Assembly: GCF_014195095.1 (NCBI RefSeq)
Contig: NZ_JACIBC010000003.1
Location: forward strand, 620,001 to 684,000
DNA length: 64,000 nucleotides
From: Rhizobium sp. BK602
GTDB lineage: Bacteria > Pseudomonadota > Alphaproteobacteria > Rhizobiales > Rhizobiaceae
Reading direction: 5' to 3'
Part shown: positions 9,219 through 16,858 of the stretch, in pieces
Layout of the letters: the number at the start of each line of letters is the position of its first letter
Numbering within the stretch: position 1 is the stretch's first letter
Made by a program: the position numbers and the translations under genes
Notes under the pieces: model-generated
What the model was told of the DNA's origin: nothing
Seen by the model: the letters and a program-made list of their open reading frames with translations, nothing else
Database searches by the model: none

Positions 9219-10295
9219 ATGTTAAGCAGTTCCGCCCGCGACGCGGGCATCGGTGCCGAGCTGAAAACCGGCGCCGCCGCCGTGCCGGCCGATCAGGCCG
9301 AGGCCGTCGCCCGAGAAAAATACGGGCTGGACGGACGCATGCAATGGCTGTGGGGCGAGAAGGATTCGAACTATCGGCTGACCCTCGCCGATGGGCGGGA
9401 TTATCTCTTCAAGGTCCTCAATCCGGCGGAAGATCCCGGCATGACCTCCATGCACAGCCAGGCGCTGCTGCATGTGGAGGCCGCCGATCCCGGTATCCCC
9501 GTGCAGCGCATCATTCGCACGCTCGATGGCGAGGCGGATTTCCGTATGACGGCCGAGGACGGCGGAACGCGCGGCGTGCGCATGGTGACCTTCCTGCCGG
9601 GGATCGCCCAGAAGGCCGCGCCGCATTCGAAACGGCAGCGACGCAATGTCGGCGCGCTGCTGGCGCGCATGCAGATGGCGCTCTCCAGCTTCACGCACCC
9701 GGCAGCCGGGCACCGCATCACCTGGGACATGCAGCACGCAATCGGCATGCGCGATCTCCTGCCGGTCTTTTCAGACGTGGCGCAGCGCCGCCGGCTGGAA
9801 GCGGCGATGGACGACTTCGAAACGCGGATCGTGCCCGTCATGGCCTCGCTCCCGGCGCAGGTGGTGCATAATGATTTCAACATGGAGAATATCCTCGTCG
9901 ATCCCGAAACGCCGGAGACGGTGAGCGGCATCATCGACTTCGGCGATATGGTGCATGCGCCAAGGGTATTCGACGTCGCCGTCGCCGCCGCCTATCAGAT
10001 GGGCGACGCCACCGATCCCATCGGGGCGATCTGCGATTTTCTCGAGGAATATTCGACGCTTGTCAGCCTGACGGCACAGGAAATAGCCGTCCTCTATCCG
10101 GCAATCCTCACGCGTATGGTCATGCGTCTTGCCATCCCGCAATGGCGGGCCGGGCTCTTTCCGGAAAATCGCGACTTCTATGTGCGCAACAGTCCGACGG
10201 TCTGGGCGCAATTTACGCGCCTCGATGCGATCCCGGCCGAAACCATCGTGGCGCGGCTTGCCACTGCCTGCCAGCAAGGAAAGCGAAAGCAATGA
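9219..10295 (+). CDS. Aminoglycoside-phosphotransferase-fold kinase, hydroxylysine/ethanolamine kinase-like
   Basis: A cytoplasmic small-molecule kinase of 358 residues with the APH/choline kinase fold. The catalytic loop reads HNDFNMEN, with catalytic D219 and N224, and the metal-binding D240 lies in an IIDFGDM motif. The ATG at 9219 follows a GAGGAAG ribosome site. The gene overlaps the next one by 4 bases (ATGA), and the next gene encodes a class III PLP enzyme. In animals a kinase of this fold (hydroxylysine kinase) works with a class III phospho-lyase, and ethanolamine-phosphate phospho-lyase is a close relative. The coupling here therefore suggests phosphorylation of an amino alcohol. 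It is unlikely to be an antibiotic-resistance enzyme, given its place in a catabolic operon. Confidence 0.8.
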   Translation: MLSSSARDAGIGAELKTGAAAVPADQAEAVAREKYGLDGRMQWLWGEKDSNYRLTLADGRDYLFKVLNPAEDPGMTSMHSQALLHVEAADPGIPVQRIIRTLDGEADFRMTAEDGGTRGVRMVTFLPGIAQKAAPHSKRQRRNVGALLARMQMALSSFTHPAAGHRITWDMQHAIGMRDLLPVFSDVAQRRRLEAAMDDFETRIVPVMASLPAQVVHNDFNMENILVDPETPETVSGIIDFGDMVHAPRVFDVAVAAAYQMGDATDPIGAICDFLEEYSTLVSLTAQEIAVLYPAILTRMVMRLAIPQWRAGLFPENRDFYVRNSPTVWAQFTRLDAIPAETIVARLATACQQGKRKQ

Positions 10296-11641
10296 CCACG
10301 CCCAAAATCGAAACGGCCGCTCCCGGCATGATCAACGGCTTCGATGCATCGAAGCTGAGCACCCTGCCCGAACGCGAACGGCGAATGGTCGAGCGGCGTC
10401 AGGCCTTGCTCGGCCCCTCCTACCGGCTGTTCTACGACAACCCGCTGCATGTGGTGCGCGCCGAGGGCGTCTGGCTTTACGACGGCGAAGGCAAGGCCCA
10501 TCTCGATGTCTATAACAACGTGCCCTCGGTCGGCCATTGCCATCCGCGCGTCGTGGAGGCCATTGCCCGGCAGGCGGCCGTGCTCAACACGCATACGCGA
10601 TATCTGGACGAAAATATCCTCGATTATTCCGAACGGCTGCTCGCCACCTTTCCGGACGAGATCGACCGGGTGATGTATACCTGCACCGGCAGCGAGGCCG
10701 TCGATCTCGCCCTGCGCATCGCTCGCCACTATACCGGCGGGACGGGCATCATCATCACCGAGAACGCCTATCATGGCGTCACCGCCGCCGCCGTCGAGAT
10801 TTCTCCGTCGCTCGGCGCGGGCGTTCCGCTTGGCCCGCATGTCATCACGGTTCCCGCTCCGAATGCCTATCGCGCCCAGGGCCGGGATGTGGGCGATGCA
10901 CTCGCCGAGGATGTGAGCAAGGCAATCGCCTTCATGCGTCGCCACGGCATTCGCCCCGCCGCTTTCATCGCCGACAGTATCTTTTCGACGGACGGCATCC
11001 TGCCCGGTCCGGCGGGCTTCCTGCAAAAGGCGCTCGCCGTGGTCCATGAAGCCGGCGCGCTTTACATCGCCGACGAGGTTCAGCCCGGCTTCGGCCGCAC
11101 CGGCAAGCACATGTGGGGCTTCATGCGGCATGGAATCGTCCCCGATATCGCCGTGATGGGCAAGCCGATGGGCAATGGCATGCCGATCGCCGCCGTCGTG
11201 ATGAAGGCCGACGTACAGGAACGGTTCGGCAAAGATGTCCGCTATTTCAACACCTTCGGCGCCAATCACGTCTCGATCGCCGCGGCAAGTGCCGTACTGG
11301 ACGTCATCCGTGACGAGAAGCTGATGGAAAATGCCGCGACCACCGGCGAGCATATGCTTGCGGGCATGCGGGCGCTGCAGCGGAAATTCGCCAGCATCGG
11401 CGATGTCAGGGGCGCCGGCCTGTTCCTGGGGCTGGAATTCGTCAAGGATGGTGAAAGCTGCACCCCGGACGGTGCGCTGGCTCTTGCCGTCGTCAACGGG
11501 TTGCGAGAGCGCCGCGTCCTCATCAGCGCCTCGGGAGCTCATGGAAACGTCCTGAAAATCCGTCCGCCCTTGCCATTTTCGCGGGAACACGCCGATATGT
11601 TTCTGGAAACGCTGGAGAGCGTGCTCGCAGACATTGTATAA
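10292..11641 (+). CDS. Class III PLP enzyme, candidate amino-alcohol-phosphate phospho-lyase
   Basis: This protein of 449 residues has the class III aminotransferase fold. The PLP lysine is K291 in VMGKPMGNGMP, with DEVQPGFGRTG upstream and CTGSEAVDLA near residue 130. The N-terminal pattern (RRQALLGPSYRLFYDNPLH) and the GKPMGNGMP block resemble AGXT2L1/AGXT2L2-type phospho-lyases, which split phosphoethanolamine or phosphohydroxylysine into an aldehyde, ammonia and phosphate. The 4-bp overlap with the kinase gene supports a two-step phosphorylate-and-eliminate route. A plain transaminase remains possible. The next gene is the GntR regulator. Confidence 0.78.
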   Translation: MTTPKIETAAPGMINGFDASKLSTLPERERRMVERRQALLGPSYRLFYDNPLHVVRAEGVWLYDGEGKAHLDVYNNVPSVGHCHPRVVEAIARQAAVLNTHTRYLDENILDYSERLLATFPDEIDRVMYTCTGSEAVDLALRIARHYTGGTGIIITENAYHGVTAAAVEISPSLGAGVPLGPHVITVPAPNAYRAQGRDVGDALAEDVSKAIAFMRRHGIRPAAFIADSIFSTDGILPGPAGFLQKALAVVHEAGALYIADEVQPGFGRTGKHMWGFMRHGIVPDIAVMGKPMGNGMPIAAVVMKADVQERFGKDVRYFNTFGANHVSIAAASAVLDVIRDEKLMENAATTGEHMLAGMRALQRKFASIGDVRGAGLFLGLEFVKDGESCTPDGALALAVVNGLRERRVLISASGAHGNVLKIRPPLPFSREHADMFLETLESVLADIV

Positions 11642-11650
11642 AGGACGACG

Positions 11651-11665
11651 CCCGGTTCAACCGGG
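11651..11665. other. Short palindrome between the phospho-lyase and gntR genes
   Basis: CCCGG at 11651-11655 pairs with CCGGG at 11661-11665 around TTCAA. It could be a weak intercistronic hairpin; no T-run follows. It is too short to call a terminator. Confidence 0.25.
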
Positions 11666-11698
11666 TGACAAAATGCCGGGGAGAGGAGATCATTCCGG

Positions 11699-12445
11699 GT
11701 GAGTGTACATATCAAGCGGTCCGAGCTGCGGACTGACGGCAACAGCCAGCCGAAGGCACAATGGGCCTACAACGCCATCCGCGACGCCATCATCACCATG
11801 GCCCTCGAACCGGGAGCCATGCTGAGCGAAAAGGAGACCTGCGCGAAGCTCGGCATCTCCCGCACGCCCATGCGCGAAGCCGTGCTGCGGCTTGCCCAGG
11901 AGGGCCTTGTCAATGTCGTGCCGAGCGGCGGCACCTTTATCAGCAAGATTTCGGTCCGGGGCGTCATCGAAGGACAGATCGTCCGATCCAGTCTGGAGCT
12001 GCGCATGGTCCGCCTCGCTGCCCGGACCTATGATCCGGTCTTCGACAAGGATTTCGATCTTCTGATGTTCCTGCAGGGCGATTCCGCCAAGCGACAGGAT
12101 TACGACGAGGCCTTTTCCGTCGACAATGCCTTCCATCAGCTCATCTGCAAGACGGCCGGCTTTCCCAATATCTGGCATACGATCCGCAATGCCACCGGCC
12201 AGCTCGACCGCGTGCGCCGCCGCGCCTATCCGAAATCCGGCTATTTCGACGAAGTTGTCGAAGAGCACGGCGCCATCTACGAGGCCATCCGCTCGCGCAA
12301 CGAAGACAAAGCCTACAAGCTCCTGCGCCAGCATCTCGATGATATCGAGCAGGTCCTGGCCTTCGTGGTCTCCGAGGATCCCGGCATCATCGTCCAGGAA
12401 GAGAATGCCGGTATCCTCGATGCGCTGTTGACGCCGAGGGAGTAG
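11699..12445 (+). CDS. GntR-family regulator, FCD subfamily
   Basis: A DNA-binding repressor or activator of 248 residues. The winged helix occupies about residues 20-85, with the GntR pattern (YNAIRDAIITMALEPGAMLSE, then LGISRTPMREAVLRLAQEGLV). An all-helical FCD ligand-binding domain follows, with metal-ligand-type histidines (FHQLI near 147, EEHGAIYEAI near 190). The start is GTG with a strong GGAGAGGAG ribosome site. It is the last gene of the catabolic operon and likely reads the inverted repeats at 994-1007 and 16814-16827. A strong terminator follows. Confidence 0.9.
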   Translation: MSVHIKRSELRTDGNSQPKAQWAYNAIRDAIITMALEPGAMLSEKETCAKLGISRTPMREAVLRLAQEGLVNVVPSGGTFISKISVRGVIEGQIVRSSLELRMVRLAARTYDPVFDKDFDLLMFLQGDSAKRQDYDEAFSVDNAFHQLICKTAGFPNIWHTIRNATGQLDRVRRRAYPKSGYFDEVVEEHGAIYEAIRSRNEDKAYKLLRQHLDDIEQVLAFVVSEDPGIIVQEENAGILDALLTPRE

Positions 12446-12451
12446 GACAAC

Positions 12452-12486
12452 CACCATCAATGCCGGCCAACCCGGCATTGATGGTG
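12452..12486. terminator. Strong bidirectional hairpin terminator between convergent operons
   Basis: A perfect 15-bp stem (12452-12466 with 12472-12486) encloses a 5-base loop. It lies exactly between the gntR stop and the stop of the minus-strand permease gene, so it can end transcription from both sides. There is no long T-run, so the strength rests on the stem. Confidence 0.75.
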
Positions 12487-12498
12487 CGGCCAGTGAAC

Positions 12499-13422
12499 CT
12501 ACCTGCTTTTCAAGATTCGCGGATCCAGCGCATCGCGCACCGCATCGCCGAGATAGTTGATGCTCAGCACCGTCAGCGAGATGGCAAGGCCCGGCCAGAG
12601 TACGCGTGAAGGCGTGATCTGCAGGAAGCTGGCGCCGTCGAACAGCAGGCGTCCCCAGGTCGGGAAATCGGACGGAAAACCGAGCCCCAGAAAGCTCAGG
12701 GCGGATTCGGTGATGATGGCCGAAGCAATGCCGAGCGTTGCCGACACCATGATCGAACTCATGACGTTCGGCAGGACATGCTTCAGAATGATGCGGTATT
12801 CCCGCATGCCGCTGCTTCTTGCCGCCGTGACATATTCGAGCCGCTTGACCGCCAGAACATCGCCGCGGACGATACGGGCGGTATGCATCCAGCTTGTAAT
12901 CCCGATCACGAAGACGATGAGGATGAAAATCCCGGTTTCCGGCCCGAAATAGGCCCGCAGCGTATCGCGGAACAGCATGATGATGACCAGCAGCAACGGC
13001 AGCAGCGGCAAGGCCAGGAACAGGTCGGTCAACCGCATGAGGGGGCCGTCGAGACGCCGGAAATAGCCGGATGTCACGCCCACCAGCGTTCCGAGAAGAA
13101 GCGCGAGCAACATGGCTGTAAAGCCGACGGCGAGCGAGATGCGTCCGCCTGCCATGACCTGCGCCAGCATGTCGTGGCCGAGATTGTCGGTGCCGAAGGG
13201 ATGAGCGAGAGACGGCCCCTGGTTCTTGGCGCGGATATCGATCTTGTTCGGATCGATGCGGTGGATGAGCGGGCCGATATAGACGACGGCAAGGATGAAC
13301 AGGAAGACGATCAGCCCCGCAAACCCGCCCTTATGGGCGCGGAATTGCCGCCACGTATCGGCGATGATCGAACGCGACGGCTTGGTGGAAAGCGTCGTCG
13401 GGATTGCTGACACGTCAGTCAT
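12499..13422 (-). CDS. Peptide-type ABC permease (DppC family), second importer
   Basis: Inner-membrane subunit of 307 residues. The DppC signs are present: an N-terminal membrane segment, HPFGTDNLGHDM near residue 80, a coupling loop near 195-215 (ARSSGMREYRIILKHVLPN) and a SALSFLGLG segment near 240. The ATG at 13422 has a GAGGA site 6 bases before it and overlaps the upstream permease gene by 8 bases; a start 18 bases further up is less likely. It is the last gene of an operon with no ATPase. Confidence 0.92.
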   Translation of the reverse strand: MTDVSAIPTTLSTKPSRSIIADTWRQFRAHKGGFAGLIVFLFILAVVYIGPLIHRIDPNKIDIRAKNQGPSLAHPFGTDNLGHDMLAQVMAGGRISLAVGFTAMLLALLLGTLVGVTSGYFRRLDGPLMRLTDLFLALPLLPLLLVIIMLFRDTLRAYFGPETGIFILIVFVIGITSWMHTARIVRGDVLAVKRLEYVTAARSSGMREYRIILKHVLPNVMSSIMVSATLGIASAIITESALSFLGLGFPSDFPTWGRLLFDGASFLQITPSRVLWPGLAISLTVLSINYLGDAVRDALDPRILKSR

Positions 13423-14425
13423 AACGAATCCTCGGGTCAAGAATGCCGTAAAGCACGTCGGCGATCAGATTGAAGAGAACGATCAGCACCGCGAAGATGA
13501 AGGTCAGTGTCTGGACCATCGGGATGTCCCCGCCCTGCACGGCGGTGATCAGAAGCTGGCCAAGGCCGTTCACGCGGAAAACCTGCTCGGTGATGATAGC
13601 GCCGGAAAAGATGGTCGGTACGCCGAGCGCGATGACGGTGACGACCGGGATCAGGCTGTTGCGCAGCACATGGATCAACAGCACGGCCTGCTCCTTCACG
13701 CCCTTGGCCCGGGCGGTGCGCACATAATCCTGATGCAGATTGTCGAGCACGGAGGCGCGGACGAAACGGCTGATATGAGAGACGTTGTAGAGCGTCAGCA
13801 CCATGACGGGCAGGAACATCTGCCGGAGCTGCGCCACGAAGCTCGACCAGTCCGTCACGCGCAGATTGGTATCGTAGACCGAGGGAAACCAGTGCAGGTA
13901 GGAGCTGAAGATGACGATCAGCAATACGCCGGTGAAGAAGGTGGGCACGGAATAGCCGACCATCGAGACGAAGGTGCCGATCTGGTCGAAGATCGAATAT
14001 TGCTTGTAGGCCGAGAGAACGCCGATCGGGATCGCCAGCAAGATGCCGAAGACATAGGCCATGCCGACGACCAGCAGCGTCTGCGGCAGGCGCTGGACGA
14101 CAAGGTCGACCACGGGGCTGCGCGTTGCCCAGGAGAGCACCCGCAGCCTGTGACCGTCGCCGAACTGCCAGCCGGTGAGCTGCTCGAGGATATTCAGCGG
14201 TTCGTTGACGAAGAACTGATGCAGCCATCGCAAATAGCGGATGAGGAAGGGCTGATCGAGGCCGAGTGCTGCGCGGATCTGTTCGCGAACCTCAGGCGGG
14301 ATCGTCAGCGGCAGGTCGCCCGTGGGATTGTTGGGCGCGAGATCGAGAAGGGTAAAAATAACAAAGCTTATAACAAGCAATGTCGGCACGGCAAAGAACA
14401 ATCGCCGCAGGGTAAAATGAAACAT
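13415..14425 (-). CDS. Peptide-type ABC permease (DppB family), second importer
   Basis: Inner-membrane subunit of 336 residues with the N-terminal membrane segment (RRLFFAVPTLLVISFVIF) and the DppB-type PGDLP-like periplasmic loop. The coupling loop is near residues 230-250 (ARAKGVKEQAVLLIHVLRNS). The C-terminus ends in LYGILDPRIRY, usual for the family. It lies between the binding-protein gene and the second permease gene on the minus strand. Confidence 0.92.
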   Translation of the reverse strand: MFHFTLRRLFFAVPTLLVISFVIFTLLDLAPNNPTGDLPLTIPPEVREQIRAALGLDQPFLIRYLRWLHQFFVNEPLNILEQLTGWQFGDGHRLRVLSWATRSPVVDLVVQRLPQTLLVVGMAYVFGILLAIPIGVLSAYKQYSIFDQIGTFVSMVGYSVPTFFTGVLLIVIFSSYLHWFPSVYDTNLRVTDWSSFVAQLRQMFLPVMVLTLYNVSHISRFVRASVLDNLHQDYVRTARAKGVKEQAVLLIHVLRNSLIPVVTVIALGVPTIFSGAIITEQVFRVNGLGQLLITAVQGGDIPMVQTLTFIFAVLIVLFNLIADVLYGILDPRIRYD

Positions 14426-14456
14426 CGGAAAGTCTCCAGACCTTCAGGCGATAGAA

Positions 14457-14490
14457 GACGCCGGCCCCGCCATCGGGCGGAGCCGGTGTC
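14457..14490 (-). other. Intercistronic hairpin after the binding-protein gene (second importer)
   Basis: A 15-position stem (14457-14471 with 14476-14490) with a 4-base loop and a few mismatches or wobble pairs. It lies 9 bases after the binding-protein stop and 31 bases before the permease start. Its place matches the hairpins in the other ABC operons of this window. Confidence 0.55.
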
Positions 14491-14499
14491 TTTCGCGTC

Positions 14500-16206
14500 C
14501 TACTTCTTGCGAGACCAGTCAGCGACGTTCCAGAGTTCGGAATCCCAGCCGTTTATCCTGACGCCTTCGAGCGTCACGGCGCGCGCCGACACCTGACCAC
14601 GGTAGATAAGCGGGATATGCGCGCCCTCTTCCGTCAGCATGTCATTGGCTTTCTTGGCGATTTCCGCCCGTTTGGCGAGATCGGCCGTCTTCGACAATTC
14701 TGCGACGAGCTTGTCGTATTCCGGATTGCAGTAACGCGGCATGTTCTGCCCCTGCCAGCCGTTCTCAGGCGCGGGGATCTTGTTGCACAGCCATTCGGCC
14801 AGATATTTTTCCGGATCGGTGCCGTCAAAATTGTTGGTGTACATTTCGACGTCGGCATAGAATTTCTGGAACGTGTCCGGGCTTGCCGGATCGCCGCCGA
14901 AAAACACAGAGGCACTGATATTGCGCAGCTCCGCCTGGACGCCGATCTGCGCCCACATGTCCTTCACCAGCGCCTGGGTGGCCTGACGCACGGAGTTGGT
15001 CGACGTCTGGTACAGGAAGGAGAGCTTCACGCCGTTCTTGGCGCGGATGCCATCCGAACCCTTGACCCAGCCGGCCTCGTCGAGCAGCTTGTTGGCGCCA
15101 TCGACATCCGGCTTCAGGCACCAGTCGTTCGCCGTCGAGGCATAGACCTCGGGGCCGGGAACGATATTGCAGGTCGGCTTGCCGGCGGCGCCATATCCCG
15201 TCTCGTTGATGACGTCGCGATCGATCGCCATCGACAATGCGCGGCGAACGGCCGGGTCCGACAAGGACGGATGCGGACCGGCTTCCTTGGTCGAGCGCTT
15301 GTCACCAAGCGACGGGTCGACGGCATAATGGTTGATGTTGATACGTTCGACCTGTGATCCGAAGGCCGTCACCAGCTCGCCCTTGCCGGCTGCCACCATG
15401 GTTGCCAGAATTTCCGGCTCGACCTGCATGTTCCAGGCATAATCATATTCGCCGGTTTCCAGCACCGCACGGGCAGCGGACACCGCATCGCCGCCGCCTT
15501 TGAGCGTTACCGTGGCGAAGGCGGGCTTGGCCGGATCGCGGTAATTCTTGTTGGCCACGAAGGTAATGACATCGTTCGGCTTGAATTCCTTGACGACGAA
15601 GGGGCCGGTGCCGATCGGGCCGAAATTGGCCGACGTGCAGCCGGGAGCGGCCGCGCCAAGGCAATCCTTGAACTGGGCCTTCTGGATCACGGGCGACTGG
15701 CCGCCGACGAAGGCGCTATAGGGATAATATTTCGGCTCCGTGAAGGTCAGCTTGACAGTATGGGGATCGACGGCCTCGACCGACTTGACGCCTTCATATT
15801 GCGCCTTCTGGGCGCAGCCGCCGTCCGGCGCGGTGCAATATTTCCAGGTGAAAACCACGTCATCGGCGGTGAAATCGGTGCCGTCGGACCATTTGACATC
15901 CGGCTTCAGCTTCCAGGTCATGCTCGTCATGTCCTTGGAGATGCCACCATTTTCCAGTGTCGGAATTTCCGTCACCAGCGTCGGCACAAGCTTGCCGGTT
16001 TCGTCGTAACGCGCCAGCGGCTCGATGACCATCGAGGAGCTGTAGACTTCCTTGGTGCCGCCCGAGAGATACGGGTTGAGCGTCGAAACCGCCTGCCAGA
16101 ACAGGATCTTCAGCTCGCCGTCGCTGCCGCGCTCCGCATGGGCGGCAGAGCCGGCCATGGCGAAAGCCGCAAACGCGCTGGCAAGAAGGATATTGCGTCT
16201 CTTCAT
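14500..16206 (-). CDS. Family-5 substrate-binding protein, second importer
   Basis: Periplasmic binding protein of 568 residues. The chosen ATG has an AAAGGGGAAATC ribosome site and gives a clean signal peptide (cleavage after SAAHA, near residue 22). The SBP_bac_5 core is clear: VKWSDGTDFTADDVVFTWK near residue 105 and a GTGPFVVKEF segment near 190. Several cysteines in the mid-region (CTAPDGGC, CLGAAAPGC) suggest periplasmic disulfides. It starts the minus-strand operon with two permeases and no ATPase. The ligand is unknown. The convergent cluster suggests a peptide, amide or related amine compound. Confidence 0.9.
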   Translation of the reverse strand: MKRRNILLASAFAAFAMAGSAAHAERGSDGELKILFWQAVSTLNPYLSGGTKEVYSSSMVIEPLARYDETGKLVPTLVTEIPTLENGGISKDMTSMTWKLKPDVKWSDGTDFTADDVVFTWKYCTAPDGGCAQKAQYEGVKSVEAVDPHTVKLTFTEPKYYPYSAFVGGQSPVIQKAQFKDCLGAAAPGCTSANFGPIGTGPFVVKEFKPNDVITFVANKNYRDPAKPAFATVTLKGGGDAVSAARAVLETGEYDYAWNMQVEPEILATMVAAGKGELVTAFGSQVERININHYAVDPSLGDKRSTKEAGPHPSLSDPAVRRALSMAIDRDVINETGYGAAGKPTCNIVPGPEVYASTANDWCLKPDVDGANKLLDEAGWVKGSDGIRAKNGVKLSFLYQTSTNSVRQATQALVKDMWAQIGVQAELRNISASVFFGGDPASPDTFQKFYADVEMYTNNFDGTDPEKYLAEWLCNKIPAPENGWQGQNMPRYCNPEYDKLVAELSKTADLAKRAEIAKKANDMLTEEGAHIPLIYRGQVSARAVTLEGVRINGWDSELWNVADWSRKK

Positions 16207-16726
16207 CTTGATTTCCCCTTTGAGATTCTTGTGCGTTTGGAATTTCGACGCGGCCTGTCTCATGTGCCGCGGCGCTAAAGGTTCACATCCGTGCGCCGGC
16301 CTCCCCTAAAAATCGAAGCCGGCGATATTCAGCGCGGCGGTCTTCGTCGACAGGACCCCGCGCCGTGGAGATGCTCGCATCGGCGCGCCGAGGGCCATTG
16401 TCAGGCCATCCGGGGACACCGTGCTGCGTTATGGATTGGGAAAGGGCTTCACGCGCCGGAACGGCTGGCGGAAGGTTGAGAAACGCGTGGTCGACCACCG
16501 GTCTGGCGACTTTGCGGAGGCGCGTCATCCTCAAGCGCCTCGAATGGCTCCAGGACGGGACACTTCCGATCGCTATCGGCTCCTCGCAAACCTGCAGAAT
16601 GATAACCTCCTGAAATCGTTTAACTCTTCTTTACTCGAGTTCCGATTGCCTATCCGCTTCAGCCTTGTTTTTGGAAGCCACTCGCTGTCATTGTTCCCGT
16701 CTGCCGGCACACGCGTCAAAGGCGAT

Positions 16727-16741
16727 GCTCAAATTTTGAGC
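16727..16741. promoter_or_regulatory. Palindrome GCTCAAA-T-TTTGAGC
   Basis: A perfect inverted repeat with 7-bp arms and a single central base, about 118 bases upstream of the M20 gene. It may be a regulator site; no second copy was found in the window. Confidence 0.3.
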
Positions 16742-16813
16742 CATCTAAGCACAGGCCTATTTTTCGTTCAAGAATGAAAGTTGAAGCTTGCAAAATCAGA
16801 TTTCCACAGGGCA

Positions 16814-16827
16814 ATATACTGCCATAT
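16814..16827. promoter_or_regulatory. Candidate GntR-type operator (copy 2)
   Basis: On the opposite strand the site reads ATATGGCAGTATAT, which matches the operator at 994-1007 in 12 of 14 positions. It lies 32 bases before the M20 gene start and overlaps a TATACT sequence (16815-16820) that could be the -10 element, a position suited to repression. Confidence 0.45.
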
Positions 16828-16858
16828 CCCTTTGAACCGGACGAATGAGGTCGAGACA

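Larger units (their letters stand above)
16207..16858. other. Divergent promoter region of the second importer and the M20 gene
   Basis: This 652-base stretch holds no convincing gene; the open frames on either strand lack family features. It contains a 15-bp palindrome at 16727-16741 and a GntR-type site at 16814-16827, listed separately. Promoters for the leftward transporter operon and the rightward amidohydrolase gene must lie here. Nothing else was recognised. Confidence 0.6.

Noticed and set aside
9219..10295. Aminoglycoside resistance gene
   Set aside because: The fold is shared with many metabolic kinases; translational coupling to a class III PLP enzyme and the catabolic operon speak for a metabolic role.
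13295..14596. 433-codon plus-strand frame opposite the DppB-type permease
   Set aside because: The minus-strand permease has the membrane segments and coupling loop of its family; the plus frame is a charged shadow with no recognisable domain.
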